From NCBI GenBank assembly GCA_903847195.1, contig CAINCZ010000040.1:1-31069 (forward strand): a DNA stretch of 31,069 bases, in the 5' to 3' direction. A model generated the notes under the pieces. It was given only the letters and a program-made list of their open reading frames with translations, made no database searches and had not been told where the DNA came from. The DNA comes from an uncultured Acidobacteriota bacterium (GTDB lineage: Bacteria; Acidobacteriota; Terriglobia; Terriglobales; CAINCZ01). A program made the translations under genes and the position numbers. This document shows positions 24,565-31,069 of this stretch, in pieces. Positions within the stretch are counted from its first letter, which is position 1; every line of letters starts with the position of its first letter.

Positions 24565-24779
24565 AATCGCCAACGCTATCGCCATACCAATCGGTGCATC
24601 GAGGCCCGGCAGCCTCTGCTCCGGCGCTCCCTTGCCGCTCCGCGTCCACAAGACGGTGCCGCGCGGGCAGGCTGCGCCCAAACCTGCACGCAACGCGCTT
24701 CGCCAGGCTCGGCTGGATGTTTCGCCCCGCTGAGGCATGGCGGAACTCGGACGTTGACATGGCGATTGCGATAGCGATT
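24565..24779. repeat. Inverted repeat pair bracketing about 170 bp upstream of the regulator gene
   Basis: Positions 24565-24585 and the complement of 24759-24779 match at 18 of 21 bases (core CGC-TATCGC-CAT type sequence). The enclosed stretch has no convincing gene. The two ends translate in opposite directions as Met-Ala-Ile-Ala repeats, so simple sequence may explain part of the match. No transposase or target duplication is visible. This, with the operator island, makes up the 416-bp gap between the crotonase and the regulator. Confidence 0.4.
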
Positions 24780-24809
24780 TAATGGGTTCACCAGAAGCAC
24801 GAGGTGCCC

Positions 24810-25934
24810 ATGTCAGGTTTCAGGCCAAAGGAAGCCGCCCGTCGGCTAGGTATACCTACATCCACGTTGCGGCTTTGGAGCATGCGCTTTGTCCCTCTTC
24901 TCTCGGAGCATGCGGCTTCCGCCCAAGGCAGGCATCGTCGTTATTCGGAAGAAGATCTTCGAGTCCTGCAGCGTGCCGGAGAACTTCTTCGCGCTGGCTC
25001 GACCTTCGAGGAGGCCCTCACCGGATGCCGGGCCACTGTGCCGGGACTTCCTGCGGATGCAGGATCGAGAGAATGCGAGGTGCTGCAGCTTTTCAAGAAG
25101 CGTGAAGCAATTCTCGCCCCGAAGCAGCGCTGGCTGGCGGAGCGCTTCAGCGCGAGGCCGGAAGACGTGGTCTTCGGAACGTTGCGGAGTCTCTCCGAGT
25201 CGACCGGCGTCAGCACGCTCACGATTCTGCGGTTTGCCAAAGCCCTGGGTTTCAAGGGTTTTCAAGCGCTTCAGGCGGCCTTGCGGTCGTCTTACTACGT
25301 CAAAGCCGGAGCATTCACGCAAGACAAAGCGTCGACATCGCATATTGGCGGGATACTGGAATTGCACCGCTCCCATCTGCAGGAAGTGCAAACCGGCGTC
25401 GATGTCGGGCGCATCGATGCGGTCTGCCGTCTGCTGGAGCAGGCGCGCCGCATCCGCATCTGCGCCACCGGCACCTCCAGCGTCTTGGCGGGGCTGTTGC
25501 AGAGGGAGTTGTACTACGCGGGAATCTCCTCCGAGGTTATTTCCGCAGCTGGCGTTGACATGGTGATCGGCCTTGCTGGCGTCGGAAAGGGAGATGTCGT
25601 CGTTGGAATCCACCTGGCCATGACCTTTCTTGACGCCGTTAACGCCATCAAGCTCGCTAAGTCGAAGGGCGCCCAGACGATTGTGATCGGCGGAACGGCG
25701 AGCAGTCCATTGATGGACACAGCGGACTACTTTCTTTACGCGCCGGCCAGCGGGCGAGAACTCCACTTCTCGGTGGTGGGCCTCGTCGCCCTGATCGAAG
25801 TGCTGGTCGCACGCCTGATCGAAAGGCGTCCGGAGGCGGCCGCCTTGGCCAGAAAGACGTTTCTTGATCTTGCGCTCGAGGAGCGTCTCATTTTGTTGCC
25901 TCGCGAGCGTCCGGCCAAGAAACGCCGAAGCTGA
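24810..25934 (+). CDS. Transcriptional regulator with MerR-like and RpiR HTH domains and a SIS domain
   Basis: A 374-residue protein with an uncommon domain order. Residues 4-65 look like a MerR-type winged helix (FRPKEAARRLGIPTSTLRLW, then GRHRRYSEEDLRVLQRAGELLRAG). Residues about 100-165 are the RpiR HTH_6 domain (ARPEDVVFGTLRSLSESTGV followed by STLTILRFAKALGFKGFQAL). Residues about 205-345 are a SIS domain (ARRIRICATGTSSVLAGLL, GVGKGDVVVGIHLAMTF, KSKGAQTIVIGG), which binds phosphosugar-like or other acidic ligands in relatives. ATG 24810 is chosen because GAGG lies 5 nt before it; the GTG at 24804 overlaps that site. It is divergent from the crotonase and followed by an AAHS transporter, so it probably controls both through the AT-rich palindromes. 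Confidence 0.9.
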   Translation: MSGFRPKEAARRLGIPTSTLRLWSMRFVPLLSEHAASAQGRHRRYSEEDLRVLQRAGELLRAGSTFEEALTGCRATVPGLPADAGSRECEVLQLFKKREAILAPKQRWLAERFSARPEDVVFGTLRSLSESTGVSTLTILRFAKALGFKGFQALQAALRSSYYVKAGAFTQDKASTSHIGGILELHRSHLQEVQTGVDVGRIDAVCRLLEQARRIRICATGTSSVLAGLLQRELYYAGISSEVISAAGVDMVIGLAGVGKGDVVVGIHLAMTFLDAVNAIKLAKSKGAQTIVIGGTASSPLMDTADYFLYAPASGRELHFSVVGLVALIEVLVARLIERRPEAAALARKTFLDLALEERLILLPRERPAKKRRS

Positions 25935-26266
25935 TGTCATTTGGAGTTCGTGCGGAGACGGGGCACGAATCAACACGGTGCCGATGTGCCAGTAACCGCA
26001 ACGTCCAACCTCGGTGCACCTTCCGAGAGTTTTTCTGTTTCCCTTTTCCGTGATGCTCTCCGCTGGAGATCGCCCAATTTGTTCATGGCGAATGCATATC
26101 AACAGGTGGCGCATGTTGTTTTTTGTTGATCCAAGTGGCCGGGCTGGCATAAACTCCAGCGCACATCGTTTTATTTGGGAGACCTGTTTGGGTGGGTGGT
26201 AGGCGGCGGCGTGTATCCGAGCCTTAGCCAGCCTCGCGTTAATGCACGAAGGGAAAAGATTAGTCT
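25935..26266 (+). promoter_or_regulatory. Leader region of the second MFS transporter with a candidate promoter
   Basis: No gene is visible in this 332-bp stretch. A candidate promoter is TTGATC (26126-26131), 16-bp spacer, CATAAA (26148-26153), about 115 bases before the ATG at 26267. The only purine-rich stretch near the start is GAAGGGAAAAG, slightly far (about 9-12 nt). No copy of the 24451 palindrome was seen here. Confidence 0.4.
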
Positions 26267-27700
26267 ATGGCTACTACTAACGTGAATGGCCCCGTGACCG
26301 TCAACGTTACGGAGTTGATTGACCAGAACCGACTCAGCGGTTTTCAGAAACGCATTGTAGTTCTCTGCGCCCTGCTGCTCTTCTTCGACGGCTATGACAT
26401 CGCCTCGCTCAGCACCGTCCTGCCCTTGCTCGCCGAGTCGCTCAAGGTGAAGGTCAGCTTGTTTGGCGGGGTCTTCGTTATCGGCTCGGTCGGAATTTTG
26501 ATCGGCAACTTTATCCTTGGCTCCCTGGCCGACCGGTTCGGACGCAAGTGGATGACGATTATCTCCACATTAATCTGCGGGTTCGGCATGCTGTTGACAC
26601 CGTATGTGAACTCGTTTCAGCTTTTGTTCGTGGTGCGTTTTATCCAGGGATTTGGCATCGGCGGGGCCATGCCCAACGCAATGGCGATGGTGTCAGAGTA
26701 TGCCCCGAAGAGGTCCCGCTCGTTCTTAATGACTTTGACGTTCACGGGCGTGCCGATCGGCGGCGCCAGCGCTCATTTTCTGGGTGCGTTGTTCATCAAG
26801 CATTTTGGCTGGCCCTGGGTCTTCTATTTCGGCTCCATGGTGCCGTTTGCCCTTTGCATCATCTCGGTTTTCGCGCTGCCTGAGGCGATTCAGTTCATGG
26901 TGAACAAGAATTACGCCCCCGAGCGCATTGGGCAACTGCTGAGGAAGATGTACGGCAAGTTCACTGCCGCGGATGTACCCGAGGGAGCCGAGGTCAAGTT
27001 TGTGCTTGCCGAGGCTGCTCCCAAGGGAAAGGTCCCGCTGGCAGAGGTGATGAAGGAAGGCCGGGCTTCGTTGACGATCCTGGCGTGGATTGCCAACTTC
27101 ATGACCTTGATGGTGGCGGTTTACATTACCAGTTGGTTCCCGACCGTGCTTCGGCTGAACGGGGTGCCCGTCACTACCGGCAATCAGATTGCCGGCCTGT
27201 TCCAGGTCGGTGCGGTTTGCGGCACGCCGATCATCGGCCGCATGATGGACCGAGTGGGTCCCGCACGCGGGCTGATGTACGCCTATATGGCATCGGTTGT
27301 TTTCGTCGCTTCCTTCGGTTTTGCCGGCAAATCGCTGGTCTTGCTGGCCATTGTCACTTTCTGGGCGGGCTTTTCCGTTTATGGCACGCAGGCTGGTCTC
27401 CTGGCCTTTATCGGACCTTTGTACCCCGTCTCGATGCGGGCAACGGGGTTGGGCTGGGTCTTTGCGGTTGGCCGGTCAGGCCATGTTCTGGGACCCATAG
27501 TCGGGGCCGTTTTGGTGGCGCAACGCTGGCCGCTGGCCGAGATGTTCATGATCGCAGCGGTGCCGGCGTTGATCGCAACCATCTGTTTGGTGAGCATCAA
27601 GAGAATTGTTCAGAAGCGTGAAAAGCAGGCTGCGGCTTCGCAGTCGGGGCCATCTTCGCCTTCGGGTGGTGGTCAAACCTCGGCAGCCCCTGCGCACTAA
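26267..27700 (+). CDS. MFS transporter, AAHS (aromatic acid:H+ symporter) type
   Basis: A 477-residue inner-membrane carrier with twelve predicted helices. It shares with the transporter at 11557 the FDGYD motif at the end of helix 1 (41-44), and has GSLADRFGRK in the 2-3 loop (85-94), a RMMDRVGPARG repeat in the second half, and the family-typical FIQGFGIGGAMPNAMAMVSEYAPKRSR stretch after helix 4. The soluble C-terminal tail (about 447-477) is Gln/Ser/Pro/Gly-rich. It lies 332 bp after the regulator on the same strand, so it may be its own unit. It likely imports the carboxylate handled by the minus-strand genes; the substrate is not readable. Confidence 0.9.
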   Translation: MATTNVNGPVTVNVTELIDQNRLSGFQKRIVVLCALLLFFDGYDIASLSTVLPLLAESLKVKVSLFGGVFVIGSVGILIGNFILGSLADRFGRKWMTIISTLICGFGMLLTPYVNSFQLLFVVRFIQGFGIGGAMPNAMAMVSEYAPKRSRSFLMTLTFTGVPIGGASAHFLGALFIKHFGWPWVFYFGSMVPFALCIISVFALPEAIQFMVNKNYAPERIGQLLRKMYGKFTAADVPEGAEVKFVLAEAAPKGKVPLAEVMKEGRASLTILAWIANFMTLMVAVYITSWFPTVLRLNGVPVTTGNQIAGLFQVGAVCGTPIIGRMMDRVGPARGLMYAYMASVVFVASFGFAGKSLVLLAIVTFWAGFSVYGTQAGLLAFIGPLYPVSMRATGLGWVFAVGRSGHVLGPIVGAVLVAQRWPLAEMFMIAAVPALIATICLVSIKRIVQKREKQAAASQSGPSSPSGGGQTSAAPAH

Positions 27701-28335
27701 CGAGTAGCAGCAGGCATCAGGTGTTTCCCGTCAGGGGAAATAATTGTACTTTGGGTTGGCTCCCAAGATTGGATTAGACTGCCGAACCGAGCGCCGGCAG
27801 TCTAATCCAGCGCCCCGAACCGCGGCCAGACCTGAAGAAGCCCGGCCCTGCCTGAGCAACCCCGCCCCAGAAAATCTGACGCTTCGGCTATGAATTGAAA
27901 TGCTCGAAGCACAACAAGACCGTTGAAGCCGTCAGGGCCGAATTCGGAGGTGTTTGAATTGACCTGGAAGGCTAGCGCACTTGCCTTCCCACCGTCAGGC
28001 CTTCTCCGGTTCTGAGTCGCGCTGCGCCTCTACGGCTGTTTCCGTCAGCGGAAATGGGACTGGTTTGACTGGGAAGGTAAGCTACAGGTTATGCGTTTGA
28101 GTCCCCCCCCCCAACTGGGGATAGACCGCGCAGCGAGCTAAGCGAGCGCACCAGCAAGCGGCACCGGCCGAAAAAAGGGGCTCGGACAAGGCTCTGGCGC
28201 GTTCCCGAGAAGGCTCCAGCGGATTCGTCACTCTGCCACTGCTTCGCCTGCCGCCGGGCGGAGCGAACCAATTCCCGGGCAGGAGCCACACCCGCTGAAG
28301 ACCATCGCTTTTTCACGGCGAATATGAAACCGGCT
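27701..28335. other. Gene-free, palindrome-rich interval
   Basis: No intact gene in 635 bp. It contains CCGTCAG four times on one strand (27728, 27929, 27992, 28042). Two of these are the centres of similar palindromes, TTTCCC-gtcag-GGGAAA (27724-27740) and TTTCCG-tcag-CGGAAA (28039-28054). There is also a hairpin GGAAGGC/GCCTTCC (27966-27989), and a run of ten C at 28103-28112 followed by AACTGGGG. One short frame (about 27890-27957, ending EAVRAEFGGV) could be a decayed gene end, without a recognisable family. Confidence 0.5.
27771..27808. terminator. Perfect 14-bp hairpin downstream of the MFS transporter
   Basis: GGATTAGACTGCCG (27771-27784) and CGGCAGTCTAATCC (27795-27808) are exact inverted copies with a 10-nt loop, 70 bases after the transporter stop. 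The strength and position suit a terminator, but neither strand shows a T-run after it, so it may instead be a protein-binding or mobile palindrome. Confidence 0.45.
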
Positions 28336-30285
28336 CTATTTCGATTCTGATTTCTGGCCAACCATGGGCTGAGATGCCAGATGTGGGAGCTCTTTCTGGA
28401 GAAACTTGCCCAGCAACAGCGCGCCGTTGATGTTCAGGTGTTGATTGTCACGAAACAACAACAGTCCGGCATTCTCCATGCTGCAGCGCCGCTCATCACA
28501 AAAGAACTCAGCCGTATGTAGCACTTTCATTCTTGGGTGCCGGGATGCCACACTCTCAAATGCCGGCTGATAGTGCTCAAGCTGAGTGTGGAGAAGCTGG
28601 ACGTCCTGAGAGCAAATGTTCGTCTGGCCGAAGCGTCCCTGGTATTTGCAGCGCCTCGGCGCAAAGCTGAAATCGGGATTGTCATTCGTGATGAAAACGT
28701 TCTTACCGCGCAACTCCAGAGCCGTGATCGTATTGGTCAACTCCTCGACCAGGCGTGCCTGGCTATAGGCGGGACCGAGTCTTCCGGACCAATGGGCCAC
28801 CAGGATCACCGTATGAATACTGTCCTGGCTCAGGACATACTTGTAGATGCCTTCGAATTCCTTCCTGTTGGTGAAGGGCGCGTCGTCACCGGAGAACACT
28901 GCAGTGTTCACCCCCTTGAGTGAGTCTGCGATGCCCATAAACAAGGGTGCGGCGTGGCTGTCTCCCATGACCGCCACCTCGATCTGGCCGCGGCGGAAGG
29001 ACTGCTGACACTCGGCAAAAGCGGATCGACCGGTATCTTGCGAATCCGGGCTGACGATCGAACACGGGGGAAACCGCGTCATGTTCTTCAGAAATTCTTC
29101 ATTGCCGAGGTCGCCCGCATGCACCACGCTCGGCCCTGCCGGCCGCAAAGCTTCTGTGCTTCGATAAAAAACGATTCCCAGTCCGGCAGTAAACAGCATG
29201 ACGCAGACCAACAGCAATACCTTGCGATGGCTGTATGGAAATTGCGCCCGCCTGCATGGGGTTTCAATGATTCGATAGGTCAACCAGGAAGCCGCCAGTG
29301 AGATGGCCACGATTACGATGCGCAGCTTGCCGGAAATTTCTCCGCTATTAAAAATCCTCGCCAGCGACAGCAGCGGCCAATGCCACAGGTAGAGCGGATA
29401 GCTGATCAGGCCGGCCCAGACCATCACACGGCGCGAAAGAACGTGCTTATTGAACCAGGCGTCAGGGCCAGCAGAAATGATCAGAAACGAACTCATAGCG
29501 GGCAGCAAGGCCCATAACCCAGGGAAGGCTCGCGTGTTATTGATCGACCACAGCCCGATTGCCAGCAGAGCAACCCCAACGAGCGATTGGACATTCGTAT
29601 AACGCCGCAGCAACGTCGGCTTGTGCAGGGCCAGATACGCCAACGTCCCGCCGATCATCAACTCCCAAACCCGCGAAATCGGCCAATAAAAGGCAGCCGC
29701 AGGATTTCGATGAACCAGCCAGAGGTTTGCTGCAAAGGAAAGTACGGCAACCGTGGCCGTTACGCGCAGGAAGCTCCAGCGCCGATTCCACACGAAGGCG
29801 AGCAGCAAGGGCCAGAAGATGTAGAACTGCTCTTCAATCGCCAAACTCCACAAGTGGAGCATTGGCTTGGCATGGGCCGCCGTATCAAAATATCCGCTCT
29901 CGCCATAAAGAACGAAATTGGAGACGAAGGAAGCGCCTCCGACTACGTGCTTGGCCAGCTGCGTATATTCGTCAGCCGTCATGGTCCACCACCCAATCAG
30001 CAGGCTGGCGAGCATGACCGTGGCTAAGGACGGAAAGATGCGCCGGATTCTCCGGCTGTAAAAATCCGTGATGCTGAAGCGGTTTCCCTGCTCCAGGTTA
30101 GTGAAGATGATCGTGGAAATCAGATAACCGGAGATAACGAAGAAGATGTCGACGCCGATGAACCCGCCCGCGATGCGCCCGGGCGCAACATGGAAGCCAA
30201 CGACCGCCAAAACCGCTACTGCTCTAAGCCCATCGATGTCGGCCCGATACGAGGGGTGCGCCTGCTGTGCATTTATCTTTGTCAT
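28336..30285 (-). CDS. Acyltransferase-3 / SGNH-domain O-acetyltransferase (OafA/YrhL type)
   Basis: A 649-residue two-part membrane enzyme that O-acetylates cell-surface glycans. Residues about 12-365 are the Acyl_transf_3 membrane domain: YRADIDGLRAVAVLAVVGFH (13-32, ending in the conserved His32), VDIFFVISGYLIS, the RRIRRIFP loop and WSLAIEEQFYIFWPLLL. About ten hydrophobic helices follow. A linker leads to a periplasmic SGNH hydrolase-like domain with the nucleophile block VMGDSHAAPLF and the Asp-x-x-His block DNQHLNINGA near the C-terminus. ATG 30285 is used; a TTG at 30315 would add 10 residues, and neither has a strong ribosome-binding site. The presence of a second acyltransferase gene 400 bp away, divergent, suggests a surface polysaccharide or lipid-modifying locus. 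Confidence 0.93.
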   Translation of the reverse strand: MTKINAQQAHPSYRADIDGLRAVAVLAVVGFHVAPGRIAGGFIGVDIFFVISGYLISTIIFTNLEQGNRFSITDFYSRRIRRIFPSLATVMLASLLIGWWTMTADEYTQLAKHVVGGASFVSNFVLYGESGYFDTAAHAKPMLHLWSLAIEEQFYIFWPLLLAFVWNRRWSFLRVTATVAVLSFAANLWLVHRNPAAAFYWPISRVWELMIGGTLAYLALHKPTLLRRYTNVQSLVGVALLAIGLWSINNTRAFPGLWALLPAMSSFLIISAGPDAWFNKHVLSRRVMVWAGLISYPLYLWHWPLLSLARIFNSGEISGKLRIVIVAISLAASWLTYRIIETPCRRAQFPYSHRKVLLLVCVMLFTAGLGIVFYRSTEALRPAGPSVVHAGDLGNEEFLKNMTRFPPCSIVSPDSQDTGRSAFAECQQSFRRGQIEVAVMGDSHAAPLFMGIADSLKGVNTAVFSGDDAPFTNRKEFEGIYKYVLSQDSIHTVILVAHWSGRLGPAYSQARLVEELTNTITALELRGKNVFITNDNPDFSFAPRRCKYQGRFGQTNICSQDVQLLHTQLEHYQPAFESVASRHPRMKVLHTAEFFCDERRCSMENAGLLLFRDNQHLNINGALLLGKFLQKELPHLASQPMVGQKSESK

Positions 30286-30679
30286 CGTACGCGTATACGA
30301 GAGAACCTTCTCCAATCAGCGCACCCAGGCCTGACGGCAAGTGACGTTGTTTCGGTTGTTCCTACAGTATAATCTCTCGCCTCAAGTGGAGGTTCTTGTT
30401 CTAGGTTCGCCGGCCGCTGGCATCCTGAATCAGAGACGCGTTCACAAAATCTCGCCCGGCGCAGATCGATCGAGCCCAGGCACACGGCCCGTCCACCGGA
30501 TCGCCCAACTCCGCATCCCGCAACACCCGCAGGATCGCCTCTCCGCCAAGCCCTCGTTTGCCCCTGCCTCGGCCCTCCTATCGTCAGAGAGGTCGGCGGG
30601 GCCGCTAACAAGAATCGCATAGACCTTCGATGCTGACGTTGCTATCCTGTTCCGACCGGGCTGCTAACAAAGGGGGAGA
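30286..30679. promoter_or_regulatory. Intergenic region between divergent acyltransferase genes
   Basis: No gene is supported in these 394 bp. A perfect TATAAT lies at 30368-30373 on the plus strand, but no good -35 box at normal spacing, and its distance from the next start (30680) would give a 300-nt leader. AAAGGGGG precedes that start by 3 nt. Open frames here have no protein-like character. Confidence 0.4.
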
Positions 30680-30967
30680 ATGAAGAATCTTACCGTAGCA
30701 GGGGCGGCACACTCTCCCGCTGTCCTTGAGACTTCTGCATTCTATAGACCGGAACTGGATGGGCTTCGGTTTTTTGCCTTCTTTGCTGTGTACCTGGACC
30801 ACGCTCTTGGGCACTTCCCTGGCCCGTATATCGCTTATGGTCTGCCCCGGGTAGTAGCGAGACTAGTCGCGGCATTGGCTGTCTCGGGCCGCTTTGGCGT
30901 CACGTTGTTCTTCCTGCTGAGTGCATATCTAGAGCGTGTTTCAAAAATAGGTTCGGCCTCACATTAG
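30680..30967 (+). pseudogene. Acyltransferase-3 gene truncated by an IS element
   Basis: The first 83 or so residues are a normal family N-terminus: FYRPELDGLRFFAFFAVYLDHALGHFPG (about 21-48, His in place of the conserved catalytic His) and SGRFGVTLFFLLSAYL (about 69-84). The protein then changes to ERVSKIGSASH and stops, because the DNA becomes an IS5-like terminal sequence (near 30931). Normal members run to about 360 residues. The rest of the gene may lie beyond the IS, outside the window. A good ribosome-binding site and the start are intact, so a short peptide could still be made. Confidence 0.85.
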
Positions 30968-31069
30968 GCACTTACGCGTGAGGCAGGTAAGCTGGTGAAC
31001 TTTCTGCCATGAAGAATCGGCAGAAGCTGTTGACGGATGAGCAGTGGCAGTTGATTGAACCCTTGCTTC
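30932..31069 (+). mobile_element. Left part of an IS5-family insertion sequence
   Basis: The left end GAGCGTGTTTCAAAAATAGG begins around 30932, resembling the GAGCGTGTTT termini of many IS5-group elements. It interrupts the acyltransferase right after TATCTA, and a short TA or CTAG target site is possible. The transposase starts at 31009. The right end lies outside, so length and target duplication cannot be seen. The exact left boundary is uncertain by a few bases. Confidence 0.8.
31009..31069 (+). CDS. IS5-family transposase, N-terminal fragment at the window edge
   Basis: Only the first 20 residues are present (MKNRQKLLTDEQWQLIEPLL). LTDEQWxLIEPLL is the standard start of IS5-type DDE transposases (the DUF4096-like head). 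The catalytic DDE region would lie beyond the window, so activity cannot be judged. Confidence 0.85.
   Translation, partial: MKNRQKLLTDEQWQLIEPLL

Noticed and set aside
24846..26150. A 434-codon minus-strand open frame opposite the regulator gene
   Set aside because: Overlaps the MerR/RpiR-SIS gene completely and shows no family motif.
28082..28361. Short minus-strand frames ending in GGGDSNA or GGGTQTHNL
   Set aside because: Such endings usually come from mistranslated non-coding DNA. I looked for a tRNA here and found no cloverleaf.
1..31069. CRISPR arrays, rRNA genes, known riboswitches, prophage genes
   Set aside because: I saw no regularly spaced repeats of 23-40 bp, no rRNA sequence, no recognisable riboswitch core and no phage structural or integrase genes. 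The only mobile element is the IS5-like end at the right edge.

Overview
The window looks like a chromosomal segment of a GC-rich, non-phototrophic bacterium. I favour an Acidobacteriota (Terriglobia-like) genome. The reasons are the style of the ECF sigma/anti-sigma pair, with a TonB-like tail on the anti-sigma factor, the N-terminal extension in front of RNase HII, and many Ala/Pro-rich secreted proteins of unknown function. This is inference; no rRNA is present to settle it.

Layout. (1) 1-2.7 kb: a tRNA-Ala(GGC) on the minus strand with its promoter, a secreted protein of unknown function, and a translationally coupled ECF sigma / zinc-finger anti-sigma pair. (2) 2.8-6.5 kb, minus strand: the conserved translation operon rpsP-khpA-rimM-trmD-rplS ending at a clear intrinsic terminator, followed by a small membrane protein gene and rnhB. 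rimM has no ATG/GTG/TTG start in its frame and seems to begin at ATA. (3) 6.6-9.1 kb: a small secreted protein, and a divergent yeiH-type anion exporter with a YeiE-like LysR regulator whose transcript is probably leaderless. (4) 9.1-9.6 kb: the decayed remnant of a DHA2 multidrug transporter.

(5) 9.8-27.7 kb: a large catabolic region. On the plus strand are an S15/CocE-type hydrolase and an AAHS-type transporter. Converging on them, on the minus strand, is a long gene series read in the order crotonase, HMG-CoA-lyase-like protein, HyuA, HyuB, CaiB/BaiF CoA-transferase, UbiD-like decarboxylase, IorA, IorB. Divergent from the crotonase is an unusual regulator with a MerR-like N-terminus joined to an RpiR HTH and a SIS domain, then a second AAHS transporter. 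A perfect palindrome abuts the -35 box in front of the crotonase. A reasonable reading is uptake of an organic (possibly aromatic) acid, ATP-dependent ring opening or carboxylation by HyuAB, CoA activation by the CaiB protein, hydration by the crotonase and C-C cleavage by the lyase. UbiD and IorAB would add non-oxidative (de)carboxylation and 2-oxoacid oxidation. The substrate cannot be read from the sequence; this is the best candidate for an undescribed system here.

(6) 27.7-31.07 kb: a palindrome-rich gene-free stretch, an acyltransferase-3/SGNH O-acetyltransferase, and a second acyltransferase gene cut after about 83 codons by an IS5-like element whose transposase runs off the end of the window.
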